64,000 nt of DNA from Dasyornis broadbenti (lineage: Eukaryota; Chordata; Aves; Passeriformes; Dasyornithidae), in contig VZRN01011461.1 in the NCBI GenBank assembly GCA_013397935.1, positions 1,269,493-1,333,492 of the forward strand, read 5' to 3'. A model generated the notes under the pieces. The model saw nothing but the letters and a program-made list of their open reading frames with translations, searched no databases and was not told where the DNA came from. Of the stretch, positions 25,301 through 38,045 are shown piece by piece; the first letter of the stretch is position 1, and every line of letters begins with the position of its first letter. The position numbers were made by a program, and so were the translations under genes.

Positions 25301-28300
25301 CGAGTTTGGGAACTCAGAACAAAAGAACAGTTTAAGAATCCTGGATTTTTACAATAAAATGTCTTTGCTGATCACCGTCTTGTGGAGTCCATGCCCTACA
25401 ACCCCCGCTTCCACTCTCGCCTGTGTTGCTGCATTCTCAGTGCATGACGCCGAGCTGTGCCAGGAAGCTGAAATCATTTTCAGTGCATGAAGCACGGGGT
25501 GATTTGTGACCTGACCACTCGTGCCTTTTGGGAATAGGTAGGAACTGGAACATTAGAAGTGGTTTCTGGTGGCTGTGGGTTAACCCCAGCAGGCAGCAAA
25601 GCCACGCTCGCTCCCCCTTGGAGAGAATGGTCATGGGTTGTTTATTGAGGGAAGCCTTGATTATTGAGGGAGTCCAATAGGAAATTCTGCTTCAGTTTTT
25701 TACTCAAAAAACACAGTAAATACATAGCCAGCATACTGTGGATGAATCTCTTTCTCTGCATCAAAACAGATATATTTTGTGAATGTGTGTTAAAAGCATA
25801 AAACTCGACTTTTTACGACAATCAAAAGTGTAGTGTAATATCAAAGGAAAAATAGATTTTTACAGAGCCCTAATTTTCCAGGGCACTTTTTAGTTCCCAC
25901 ACACCTTCTATCATTAAAAAATTTCTTTCCTGTCACTCTGTAAGCTTGAAAAATTGCTATTTGATTTAAAATTTATGCTTACCTTTTATCAGTACATAGC
26001 CCAAAACGACTGAACTGTTTAAAAGTTCAGCAAAAATCCTCTTCAGTCTTGAAGGAACTTATTTCTGTGACAACTGTACTTCAGTGAGATAGTTTTATTA
26101 TTGACTTTTACCCAGTGTCCACACAGTGCCCTCTCAGTAAACACAGACTCCTTCCTGGCAGCCACTTCAGCATCTTCACAAAGTGAATCCTCAGCGTCCT
26201 CACCTCTCTTTGGGGTCTTTTAACAGCTGGTGTAGGGCTCAGCTTTGCAAGTCATGTTCTGTCGTTTCCTCAGCCACTCACTTACAAAAAATACAGAAAT
26301 ATCTTTGGCCTTCTATTTATTTCCCTGGCTAAACTGAGTAAAGATATTCTAAAGCTGTTTAGGTATCTGAGGTAAGAAGCAATTTTTTATGCTTGTTTCC
26401 TTTGGGAAAGCTGGCTGAAGAAAAATATAGATTTCTTCAGGAATTGTGTTGTCCCCTTATGCTGTTGTTAATTCAAAAACACAAACTGTCAGATTACGAT
26501 TTCTTTCTATAAAAGTTGTATCTGTACTCTGGGTATTGCCTGATATCACCTTACCCAGCTTATGCAGTGTGGCCGTGCTGAAATCACATCAGCAGATTTC
26601 TCAACAGCTCCTGGAGTTTATCAGGAACACATTGATCACCTACATTTCAGATATTCAAAATATACTGCCTTTTAGGGGGTTGTTGGTCTACTTGACATCT
26701 AAGGCAATTTTATTAGATAAATAAACTTCAGCTTGAAAATCCCGTTTTAACAGTTTAAAACTATTAAAATTTGTTGGTTTTGGAAGTTCTTGTGTATTTT
26801 CAGCCTTGGAAGCAGAGGTACATACAGAAAAGGAATTTCAGATTTGACCTGCAGATTAAAATGATGCTACATTTAGAAATCTTAGGTGTTTTTGTACTGT
26901 CCAAACTGACAACTTTAGATAAAGTCAGTTTCTGTTTCCATCTTTGAAAACAAAATATTTACTAGTCCCAAATTAAGCCTTAACCTGATCTAGGCTTCAA
27001 ACAGCAAACACTTCTAGGTACAGCTGGATGCTGCCACGTGACTGATTCACATCTTGAAATTACTGCTATATCCTCTGAAAATGCTGCCCATTTCTGTGTG
27101 GTTCTGTGCAGTTGGGATATCTAAGGACAGAGGTGGAAGTTTTACCCTGGGATAACTTTACATCACTGGGCACATGAAACTCTGTGGAGAAAGAGGGTGA
27201 GTGTGAGGCACTCAAGGATTCTGTGCCCTGCAGGGACTCGTCTGCATCTCTGAGTGTTTAGAGAGCACTTAGGAAAAGGACAGGTAACTCAGGAAGGTGA
27301 GAGAAGGAAAAGAAAGAGGAGTGGGAAAGTTTCACGTACTCCAGTCCATAAAGCTTCAGCGGCAGCTGTACCTGTTCCCTCTTTATTTATGAAAAAGTCA
27401 AAGCTCTCCTTAGGGGGGGAAAAAACTAAAAAAAGAAAAGTCTTAACTCTTGATAGCCTTGGAAAGTGTAAATGAGCATAAGCAAATGGCTGGAAGCAGA
27501 AGAAAGCAGAGCTGGGTACTCACAGCCACAGCCGGATGGTGGGAGGCTGTGTGGGAGGGCACACACACGAGTCCTTTCAAATCTGTATTAAAAATACAGC
27601 AGTATTTTTATAAGCAGTAATTTTTTTTTAATTATAAAATTTGTCAGTTCAGCTTCCAAGAATCTTGTAAACCTTCCTGTAAAAGTCTGTCTACTTTTAT
27701 CCAGACACAAGACAAGAAAGCTCCCTGCAATCTTGAGGAGTTTGATTTTAAATCCACGATCAGATGGGTTTCCTTTTTGACTCGACTCAAACAGCCCCGA
27801 GGCTGCCCTGAGGCATCAGAAGATGGTGCAGATGGCCCAGCTTGCTCCCGGTTTGTTCTTGTAGACACAAACCTCTTGGTCCACAAATGTTAGTAAATAG
27901 AGATGAAGCCATTTCTTTCAAAATAAAGCTCCTCTTTTACATCTTTGACATTGTAACAGTTGAAACCATTCAGATCCTTGCCTTGGTTTGTTAATTTGAT
28001 GAGGCTTCTGCCTGAGTCCTTCAGTTTCTGGGGACAAACTCAGTGGACTTGAATGTCACATTCTAAGGCTTCATTTTTCATTTATTTTCTTCTTCAGTAA
28101 GTATCACTGTGTGGTTAATTTGTTCTCTGGGACGGATGAAATAGAACTAATATGAAATTCAAATGAATTCTTCTGCTGGCAGCCTGTTTGGTAGCAGCAA
28201 TAATGAAATATAATGGCCAATGGATAGAGAAAAACATTAAGTATTTCCCTCAATAATTCAGGGCTTTGATATATTTAGGCACTCAATTAAATATCCAGAA

Positions 28301-31300
28301 AAATCAATAACCTAGAATTTGACTGTGTATTTTTAATTTTATGTATATATATATAAGTGTATATATATTCTTGTTTTGTTTAACATCGTGTTACCTTTAC
28401 GTATACTTTAGTCATGAAAGGGAATCCATTTCAGTTGTACAAATTTTAAACCTAAAACCCCCAAAACAATACAAACCACCTTTTATCTCTGAACTACTGG
28501 CTGTTTTACGAAACTGGAAACCAGTATAGTGAAGAAAAAACCCATCGTTTGTTGGCACTTGTTGGGGAGCCAAGGACACGTGTGAAACACCTGATGAGCA
28601 ATGGGTTTATCTTTCACGGGAAGCTGAGCAGCATTTTACAAGGTTATTTGCTTCCACCTACTGCTCATCCCTGATATTACAGACGAACCCAACCCAGGGA
28701 ACACTTGGATATCTGGAATTCCAGCACCTCATCTCTCCTCCCTCTGGGCCATGGCAGCAGAGTGTGTGCTCCCAGGAGTTCAGTTTGCTTTTCACATTGC
28801 CTCACATCCACGTGAAAAAGAACACGTGCTGGAAACTCAGATAACTTTTCTAAAGTTTCTTATTTTTCACGGTTGTTGTGGTTGGTTGATTTCCGGTGCT
28901 CTGTGTTACAGTGATAGGGAAACAGAGGAAATAGGGTTGGGATGGCAGGGAGAGAACAAACTGCACAGCGCAGGAGAAAGTACCCAGGCACTCTGGCTGT
29001 TAGCATGACTGATGGCTCCTTCAGGATATTGATTTTCACCATTCCTGCTTGCAATTCAAGGACTAAAATTAAATGTGGAATTATACAAACTTATTATTTT
29101 ACAGATGTGTTATGTAAAATAAAGAATATGCAGGTTCCTACTGCGTCCTAAAGCCAAGATATCATGCAGGGTCATGCCAATAATTACTTTTGCTTTCTCG
29201 AGGTTTTATTTCACTCTGTTCAGTAACATTTTTATAATGAATGAAGGTGGTGGATGTGTTTCCCAAGGGTGCAGTGCATTAAACTTTTACCATCCCAGCT
29301 CTTAAACCTGTGCTTGTCCTGCATTGCTCCTGATGTTCTGCAGAAATCCTTCCTTGGTTTCCTTGTTGCTGCTACCCATCCAAACAGACCAAAAAGGCTG
29401 TTATGTATAAAACATAGAGCTCTTCATATGTTTATAGTAATGTTATTTAATTGGCTGTTTTGCTGGGACACCTCGAGAAAAAAGGAGTTGCGCTGGTTTT
29501 AAACTGAAATGGATGACAGGGTTTTCTACTTAATTCTATCTTTCCCATGAAATATCCTATGAAGTACTCTATCCTTATATAATTTGCCTAAAATAATTCT
29601 CCAGGAGGAACAGACTTTATGGGTTTTAACTTTTTGGTTTTGGTGATGTAGCAACTTTAGAGAAGGTGCCTGACACATTGTTCCGATCTCTAGGGTTTTA
29701 CAGCTGCTTTGCAGCAATGGTGCTTCTCCATCTCAAATAATTCACAGGGCTGGGGAATTTGCAGTACACAATGAAGTGACGGCGCTTTGTCATTTTGCAC
29801 TTAGGGAAAGTTCTTCTCCCAGAGAAGAACATTCTCATTCCTTCCCTTCCTGCTCTAAGATTGACAGATGATTCATTTTGATGATTTTTAAAGCTCAGGG
29901 TCTGTGTACATTTTTTCTTTAAAAGAGGTATATCTAGGATGTAGACACATTCTCAAATATTTATATTTAAACATAGACTTGATTAAGTCAGTAGCTTCAC
30001 TGGCTTAAAGAATTACAACACTAATTGCTTCAGGAAATTAATTGGTTTTTTTCTTGCCCTTGTGCAGCAGTCTGAATCCAGGTGTCTAGTAGTGAAGACA
30101 CAGAGCTCTTTCTTTAGCTAAATCTGCCTTTACATAATTTCAAAGATAACACCTTCTTGCTGGCTTCAATATCCAGTAAGACTGAACCCACACAAATGTG
30201 GTTTTCATTGCTAACGATGCAGTGGTTAATTTGTAAATTCACTTTCCACACCTTTAGATAGAAAAGCAGACACTAAGGGATGGAAAGGTTGTCTAATGTT
30301 CAGGGATAAAGCACACAACAGAAATGATGTAATGTGATATCCGGCCTGAACCCTTTCCTCAGGGCTGGTCTCAGCTGCAGGGGAGGCTCCTTGTGTCTTT
30401 AACTCCTGATTGAGCAGCAGATGCTCATCTGGGCTGGCCCCAGTTGAGTCCAGCTGGGCTGAAGGCTCCCCTTGCGCCCTTTCCTTGCTGCTCGAGACGC
30501 CCATGGCAGATGAGCTGTGCTGGGAGGGAGCTGGATTCTGTTTTATCCAGGCAAAACTGCATTTTTAATTGAGTAATGAGTGCTTGTGAACTCGGGTTTC
30601 TTAGAAGTTGCTTTTAATGGGAAAGGACGGTGGTGAAGCAGCAAACTGAAATGTTCCATGGGCAGCAGGAGGGATCCGAGTGCTCTTGGGTCTTCAGGGA
30701 TATTCATCACTCTGCGAGCCTGTAATAGCCATGGCCACAGCCTGAGAGGAGCTACTTTATTCTGCTTGCAGTTAATTTAGGTCAGTGTGTGAGACAGAGC
30801 CACTCTTGTCCTTGGTAATATGGAAAGATATGATTCATTTTTGATTAACCAATAAATATGTTAAAGAACATTACATTCTTTCTGAAAGGTGACTCAGGGC
30901 AGAGCTGGGACACGAAGAGCGCTGGTGCTAATGAAGTTTGAATTCGTTCCCCTGAGGCAGAAAGCTTTTCAAAAGCTGAGCTTTTTTTTTTTCTTTTTCC
31001 TACTCACTCACCAAAAGGAACCGAATGTAAATATCCAAACAGGCGCAAGAAGTGAGCTGTAGGCAGAGCAAGTGTTTCCTTATCCTCCCCATGGGAGACA
31101 TGTGAGAGACTCTCTGGCTGCCAGAAAATCACACTTGAAGGAAAAAACTTTGAGTGTTACATTCCACAAAGTACAGTCTGGTTCCCCATGAAAAGTGATG
31201 GAATAGGAAGAGTATTAGAGGTGCTGATTCATGGATCAGACTGACTAGAAAAACAAAAGGCTTTTTGCTGCTTAAGAACTGACACAACTTGATACGCCTC

Positions 31301-32600
31301 ATGAAACCATCTTTAATATTATTTGCTGTGTATTAAAGTACTTTTTTCCAGGAAAACTTGATTCATCTTGCTTGGTTGAATGATTTAAGTTTTAAAAGTC
31401 TTTTATAAGTGTAAGTAAGAAGTCTTTGGCTTTGAAATAAAACCAGTCCCTCATTTAAGATGAATGGCATGCTGTTGAAGAAACATAAATTCTTTATTTT
31501 ACATTTGTTTTCATTTTTAATAGGAGCTGCTCTTTGCTATCAGTCTTAAATTTGCAGCTTGGAATTTATGTGGCAATTAACTAGCCAATAATCTAAAATC
31601 TCATTAGAGTAGTTCCAGCTTCGGTCAGAGGTTGGGGAAGGAAATTCTTTTAAGAAAAAATTGTCCCTCATCCATATGTTATTTTTTTTCCCAGTGGAAA
31701 TCTCTAAAGCTGCAATATGTAAGCAAAATTTGCTTCCAAGAATACCCTCACTAGAAAAGCAAAGTTGGAAAGAAAATTCATAGGTGACTTGTCCATAGTT
31801 TAGTGACTTGAATTGTACTTGGTTTACTCAGTTTCCGGTAGTAATCTGTTGTAAAAAGACTGATACTGCAAAAAGTATTGATATGAAGCAATAAATGCCT
31901 TTCAGAGAACACCTTTCTGTGCTGACCGTTATCTCTGCACATCTTCAGGATGAAAATCCAAAGGTTCAATGAGTCAAAATGCTTTAGGAACAAAAGGACC
32001 CCGTGTTGGTGTGAGGTTTAATGACCTCATTATTTGTTTCATTCCTGAAGAAAACGAGTCCAAAACGTCCATGTGCATACAGGTCCGTGCACACACACAT
32101 TTACGGGTTTGTCTTAAATTGATGCTTTGCTCTTCTTGCGTGTTGCGCTGAGCTTCAGACGCAAATATCCATCAAATCCTAATTAGCACTCTTGATAGCA
32201 GGCAGAAGGTTGAGCAGTTTTCCCTCTTTAGCTTACCTTTGTATTTCTTTAAGCTTCCATCACTAGTTTATTAAAAAAAAAAAAATAAAGCGAGCAAGAA
32301 ATAGATTTTCCTCAAGATGGAAGTAAAAAAAGAAAATGTATGCTATAAAATCATATTTTTTCCTAAGAGCTGGCTACACTGTATTGAAATGATTTTGGGG
32401 GTTTTTTTGTGTTCTTTCCATCCTGTCTTTAAATTTATGCACATAGTAAAGTTTAATAAAGCTCACTTAAAGGCACAATACGAAACATTGTGTATTTCAA
32501 GGTACTCTATGGACTCAAGTCGCAGGTCTCGAGCCTGAGTTGCTCCCCCAGCGCTGCTCACTGTGCTTTGTGACACGGGCTTCTCTCTTTGTGCTTTCAG
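22382..32600. other. Non-coding stretch, no gene recognised
   Basis: About 10 kb with no recognisable gene or repeat family. It includes an A/T dinucleotide patch at 28343-28368, T11 at 30982-30992, A13 at 32273-32285 and a GC-richer patch around 24540-24850 with overlapping chance frames on both strands. The region 31520-31620 is smooth AT-rich sequence and may be conserved, but that cannot be tested here. Confidence 0.5.
28343..28368 (+). repeat. (TA)n microsatellite, interrupted
   Basis: Two short TATATA runs are separated by 'agtg'. It is a simple repeat. Confidence 0.85.
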
Positions 32601-32648
32601 GACTCTAAAGCAGAGTGCAGTTCTGCTGTAGAAACTGAGGACAGAAAC
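32601..32648 (+). other. Candidate coding microexon (48 bp, phase 0)
   Basis: It is preceded by a near-ideal acceptor (ttctctctttgtgctttcag) and followed by AAC|gtaagtg. The length is exactly 16 codons. Only the phase-0 frame is open, reading DSKAECSSAVETEDRN; the other two frames hit TAG or TAA. A symmetric exon of this size would be a typical alternatively used cassette. It would join in frame to the candidate last exon at 35292. The plus orientation agrees with the T-over-A tract bias of the whole window. I do not recognise the peptide and give no gene name. The main alternative is a pseudo-exon. Confidence 0.35.
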
Positions 32649-32649
32649 G

Positions 32650-35291
32650 TAAGTGCCTCGTTTTACTGTGATTTGTCAGGCAACTCTAGTCGGTGGAACT
32701 TTTATTTTACTTTTATTTAAACCATGTGAAATTACTGTATGGTTCTTGATCTGTGTATGTTTTCATGTTGTATTTTAACTTCAGTGGGGGCAAAACCATC
32801 TTACTCTACTGAATATGCTTGTTAGAAATTTGAATGACTGCTTTTTCAGAAGGCAATTATAGTCTTAATCTCTTTATACTATGAAAAGCTTAAAAGGCAG
32901 TTGCACTTCCTATTCTTAATTTTCATTATTAACAAAGTTATTGTGTGTCTTTCATGATAAGGTTGGCATACCATGTTAAATATTTGTAAGACAGCAAGAT
33001 GAGGACTGCTTTCTCGTGATTTATAAGTAGTATCTTTGATACTGATTTATATTTTTGTTGAAAGGGTTGATTAAAAAAAATGTTTCTGGTTTCAATTTCT
33101 CTGGACAAATATAAACAAACTATAAAATATATTTTCAGAGGTGTTTTTCACCTTACTCATGGTAAAAAACTAACCGAGAAAAAAAGGCTTACAAAGAAGC
33201 CTTCAGTTAAAAATTAAAATTAAACTGTCAGAAGTAAATATCAATCCAGTTTTAAAGTGAGTAACGTGTTTTGTTTAAAAATCTGTTTCTCCGTGAAAAT
33301 AGAAAATCTGGAGCCCTAGATCAGTGCAGTGAGCTTCTGTGTCAACTAATAACTGCGTTTGGGGCAGTGTTGAGCACATGATGTGATTTAAAGTCTCCAC
33401 CAGCAGCTGCTGCTCACCGCGTCCAGCTTGGGCTGCAGGTTCTGGGCGTTGGCTTTAGCAGCCTCTCCAGGCGCTTCCATTTCGGTTCCTGCTGCTTTCA
33501 ACTGTGCTAAAATCCAGCCTGGGACCTCTAAAACCCCAAGTGCTGCCATTTTTTTTTTTTTTTTTTGGTGTGGGTAGCAACTACTAGAACTGCCCAACCC
33601 AAAATTTCTTTATTGTTACATGAATTGTGGGAGAAGGTGTCAGGAGCCTGACAGGCTCTGGGCAGGAATTTATTCATGCGTTGTATTTCTTTCTCCTTGT
33701 ATTGCAACTTGCTTTTTATCCAGCAGAGGTTCCAGCCTGTTGCCAGTAAACTGCGGGGTTTTTCGTGGTTTAGGAAATGATGTTATTGTGTGGAGGTGCT
33801 TTGAAAGAGCAGAAACGTGATAAACCCCTGCTGTTGTTACGTGAGCTGTTTCATCTTTTCTCTGTGTTTGCTCCCTAAACTGAAGCTCCCACCAAGTTTA
33901 AGGGCAGGGATACTCCAGAGTCCAGGGAGAAATTTGCCAGTGATCCTCAGACACAGATGCATCAGTCTTGGTTAATACTAAAGCACTGTTTCCTGTTTGT
34001 TGAAAGCATCAATTAAGAATATAATGTAATTCTTAAATCTGAAATATTGTAAATAAATATTTTTATTTCATTTAACTTGAAATCAAGACAAACTACTGCA
34101 ATTAGGGCATGCATCATTAGTATCTAATAACTTGCACTTCCATAATGAAATATACTACTAATGAACTATATCATTAGTAATTAATGGGAAATTTTCCCAG
34201 TTAACCACAAAATACAAACCTGCAAGGTGCCTTTTCTTGTGTTCCTTTTTTTTTTTCCTGAAGTTTCCTAATCTCTAACTTCTGAAGTAGAAATTTATGT
34301 AACCATGACTAAAGCATTGCCTGGAGGCAAACTCAAATTTAATAACTGTATTTATTATTTTGAAATCTATTACTCTATAAATTACAAAATAGCAGTTAAT
34401 TATCGTAATCACTTCATCATTGTGATCTGTCTCTCCTTCCATTATCTTCAACTGACCTTTTCATGCAAGATTTTTATTTATTTCCTGCAAGGATGAAAAC
34501 TCCCAGGTTTGAGGTGACAAGTAAAGCACAGCGAGCTCTACCTGGCCAGGATAACCATGCATTTCTAAATTGCCTTCACCATTCCCAGCAAAGGACCCAC
34601 AAGTGCATGTACAGCACATTTCCCACACCGTGAATACCCTTCTCTGCATTTGTCACACCCCAACTCCCTTGTTTTGATCTCAAACCAGCGTTCTGAGCAT
34701 CACAATCTTGGATGTTGCATGGATCATGTGATCACAGGAACGGCTCAGCTTTGCTTTTCAAAGAAACATATGTGGAAACGTGACCCTTCAATTTTCACAA
34801 GAAGAAACCTGTTAAAACCATACCAAGTGTGATTTTTGTAAAAATACATCAATATCTGCAGCCAGCCACGCGACGTTTTGGAATTTGAACGATAATTCCA
34901 AAGCCTATGGGATGTTTTGCTATTGCAAGGACGATGACAGATGGTCAGGTTGTTTTTCCTTCTACCCATGTTTTGTGATAAAACTCTGTGTGTTGGACAC
35001 AAACAAAATGGTTGTGGTTGAAGGCAATTAATGAGGATATTGGCCATTTTGCCAAGAGGGAGAGCGTGTGGATGCCTTTGAAATCTTTCCATTTCATGTA
35101 ACCAATCTACAGTCTGTCTCTAAGACTTCTAGCACGTGCAGCCTTTTTGTTGTTCCTCTTACACAGCTCCGTCATCTCCCATTACCTGAAAAACCTGCCC
35201 TCAATATATCTGCCTTGTTTTTATTTCATCTCAGTTCACATCTTTACTTGGTCTGATGAATTATCTTTTTTTCCCCCTTATGTTTATGTAG
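32650..35291. other. Non-coding stretch between two candidate exons
   Basis: No further exon recognised. It contains T18 at 33549-33566, T11 at 34246-34256 and an AT-rich segment with a hairpin at 34156-34179. Confidence 0.5.
34113..34179. repeat. Inverted and direct copies of ATCATTAGTA
   Basis: 'atcattagta' occurs at 34113-34122 and again at 34170-34179. The second copy pairs with 'tactaatga' at 34156-34164 to give a perfect 9-bp stem with a 6-base loop. No terminator or miRNA identity is suggested, and the AT content makes the stem weak. Confidence 0.7.
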
Positions 35292-35345
35292 GACTTGCTT
35301 CAAACAAGTAATCTTCCAAAATATGAAAAGAAGAAGAAACTGTAG
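35292..35345 (+). other. Candidate terminal coding exon with stop codon
   Basis: A strong acceptor (a long pyrimidine run ending 'cccccttatgtttatgtag') is followed by 17 sense codons and TAG. They read DLLQTSNLPKYEKKKKL, a lysine-rich C-terminus. The frame begins in phase 0, matching the phase-0 end of the candidate at 32601-32648, 2.6 kb upstream. No good donor follows before the stop, so it behaves as a last coding exon. The downstream sequence would be 3' UTR. A weak ATTAAA lies at 36123-36128, and better AATAAA signals lie at 37386 and 38018. The peptide is not recognised, and the AAG-rich end could be coincidence. Confidence 0.3.
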
Positions 35346-36152
35346 ATTAGAAATCTCCCAGTCCTGCTCTGTCTTTGAGATCTGAACCGAGCACAAAGGA
35401 CACACTTTGTTTTAGTCTGCAATTGTCAAATCATCAAATTAATTCATAGCAATGCTGTGAAACCAAAACCGATATAAAGTTATCTCCCCTGGCATCCCTT
35501 GTGTGACATTTCCCCCTGAAATGGAAAACTGACACTGCAAACTGAGAGTTAACTCGCAGTGACCTTTCTGTGCTGGGCAACTTTGCCTCAGCCCGTGTTC
35601 ACCATGCTGGGAATGTTTTATTCTTCAGCTTTGGCTGCTTCATTTTTGGTTTATTTCCATTTATCCTTCCCCTACCGGGCCTGTGCTGGCTGTGCTGTGC
35701 AGTGACATTCTCCTGCCCGGCCCTGGCTCAGCAGCAGCTCAGCACCACGAGCCAGGGCGCTCAAGGTCGCTCAGAGCATCCTGCTTCCCTTTCTCTTCTG
35801 CAAAGGGAGGTATCTCATGGAGAGAACGTTTTGGAGACGCATCTTGACTTTAAAAGTTCCCATTTTGGAGCTGGGAGCGCAGGGGCTTTATGGGAGCTGT
35901 AGAGTTTATGGGAGAGCATTAGGGCAATAACCTGACAGGTCAGGAAGCTGGGGAAGTTCCCTGTAGGGACATCACGTTTCATAATTCCCTATTACCTGCT
36001 GTGGGATCGGGGGTAGGCAGTAATGCCTTTCCTTTCCTCTGCCCGCCGTGGAGAATACTTTAGAATTTTTTTTTTTTTTTAAGAACCTTCTGTCAGTGGA
36101 TCTCAAATTAATTTACAAACAAATTAAAAACACCTATGAGGAAAATACTTAC

Positions 36153-36226
36153 AGTTCTATGGCTCCAGTTACATATGGGGAAATAGAAGTGTGAAGGGCA
36201 GATGCAGGCAAGGTTATAAGGCATGT
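36153..36226 (-). other. Candidate minus-strand exon (74 bp)
   Basis: On the minus strand, an excellent acceptor (gtttctttctctcctcattttgtctcag) is followed 74 bases later by ACT|gtaagtat. Two frames are open through it, one beginning TCLITLPASAL and one beginning MPYNLACICPS, so coding identity is ambiguous. A non-coding antisense RNA exon is at least as likely as a protein exon. The plus strand of the same segment faintly resembles 'ttaca-atggggaaa' repeat wording, but too weakly to call. Confidence 0.25.
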
Positions 36227-37928
36227 CTGAGACAAAATGAGGAGAGAAAGAAACAACATCACAAATATGTTTTGCTTTGTTTATTCAATGGCTTTTTGCA
36301 GTTGTTTTAAAAAATTTATTTATAGTGTTTGTATAAAGATGTTTTTATGGAAGTTTAAGGGAATTTTTTTTTTATTTTTAGCAGAAAATATTTATCTAGT
36401 TTCTCTAATCTTCAAATTACTGTACAAGGGAATTCATAAGGCTATCAAATAGTGAGGATCTGATAAGCATCATGGAGGGAACTAAGTCAACTACTGGTGT
36501 CATAGCTGTGTATTTGTTACACTCTTTCCTTTCAAGGGAATCCCTTTTTCTGCTGTTTAGGGGCTCTCTAGCAGTGAATAGCACTAAGTGCCATTTCCAT
36601 TCCCTCCTGAAGGCATTGTGCAATCTGCGTAATTTTGTAGATTATTGAGATGCGCTTCTATTCACATTACCAGAAATTAATTCTTTTGTGAGGGACGATG
36701 ATTGGCTCCAATGGATTGGTAAGGAAGGGTCTAAATTGTATTTGGGCGAAGGTTTAGAGGAATCCAAGGAAGTTTTGAACCCTAATGAGCCTCCTGGTGT
36801 CTAACAGAGTGAACAAATGATTGCTGTTTCCTCTGCCTCTTTCTCTGCTGTGCAGCCAGCGCCAGGGATTATCGAACCAGTGCAGGACAGGAGCACACAG
36901 AGCGCCGAGGGTTGAGCTCAGGATTCAGGAGCCAGGGGAGTCACCCAGAAGGGAATAACGAGCTGTTCCAGGAATAGCATCCTCCTGTCACAGCGCAGCA
37001 GATGTTTCCCCTGACACCTCAGCTCGCGGAAGTCAGGTTTACGTGAGGCTTCTTGAGCCTCCCTCAGTACAGAGCTGGAAGTTTTCACAACTTCCTCAAA
37101 AGGGTAAAGTTATCTAAGGAGAGGGGGTGTGTGGTGTGTGCAGTTTATTTGTTTATTACCAGAAAAGTTATTGAAATTCATGACTGACTCCTTCACAATT
37201 ATTTGAATTCAAGATTTGGTGCGCTCCAGGGATCCTAAAACTTAGTAAATTGAATCAAGCCCATAATCTGTATTATTTAGGCGACCTTTATTGGTATTCA
37301 TGCTACTTTTAGTGATATTTTTAATTCAAAGGGGTTTTTCCCCCATTGTCTCAGTTTTATCCATTAGTTTTATCGTTATCTTTACAAATAAAAGCAATAC
37401 TTCTGGAAAAACGGAGCTGAAAGTTGCCCTGGAACTTAAGACACTGCATTAGTCAGCCTAATAAATATTGGCAATTCTAATGTGAGGAATTGCTCAGAAA
37501 TCCAGTCCATTTCCTGGCATGTGGCTTGACAGAGTGCAAAGTCTTGCTGCAAAGTTTCCTGGTATTTGAATGCTCATAATGTCACTCCTATTACTGCTCT
37601 CTTGTTCTTGCTGTCACTGACATGCAATTATGGGATTTCACAAGTGAAGTGGTGACAGTTGCTCCTCTGTGTGTGTGTGTCTGTCTTCCCCCTTAATCCA
37701 GCTCTATCTAGCAATCTGTAATTTGATAAAGTGGAATGGAAGTGACAGGCGTGACAGAAGTGCCAAAACAATAATTTGACCTCCCACTGAAGTGTCAACG
37801 TGTTCTGCTGCATGACTTTTACATATGCTGAATACACAGAGGGGACATGGATAGTGCATTTTCTGTGCTGCAATACCTGCTGAGGCAGAGTGCTAAAAAA
37901 ACCTTTTACTTTTTTTTTTTTTTTACAG

Positions 37929-38045
37929 TGTGCGTGTCTTTTTGCCAAAGTGCTCCATCTTGAACCATCCCATTCCCTATCCCTGCAATTCTATGTATGA
38001 ACATGACTGTTGCTGCAAATAAATTTTATTTTTATTAGGGGATTT
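37929..38045 (+). other. Candidate last exon with poly(A) signal
   Basis: A T15 run followed by 'acag' makes a very strong acceptor at 37928. The exon body has a stop in every frame within about 100 bases. An AATAAA at 38018-38023 is followed by 'ttttatttttattagggg' and T13, a textbook U-rich downstream element. This arrangement is what a short alternative terminal exon, or the end of a non-coding transcript, would look like. The start is set by the splice acceptor and the end is approximate. Confidence 0.25.
38018..38023 (+). terminator. Candidate polyadenylation signal AATAAA
   Basis: A canonical hexamer followed closely by U-rich and GU/G-containing sequence and then T13 (38043-38055). 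It is the best-formed poly(A) site in the right context within the central region. Isolated AATAAA hexamers are common in AT-rich DNA. Confidence 0.3.

Noticed and set aside
27116..27193. Plus-strand segment between 'ggttctgtgcag' and 'gtgagt'
   Set aside because: All three frames contain stops.
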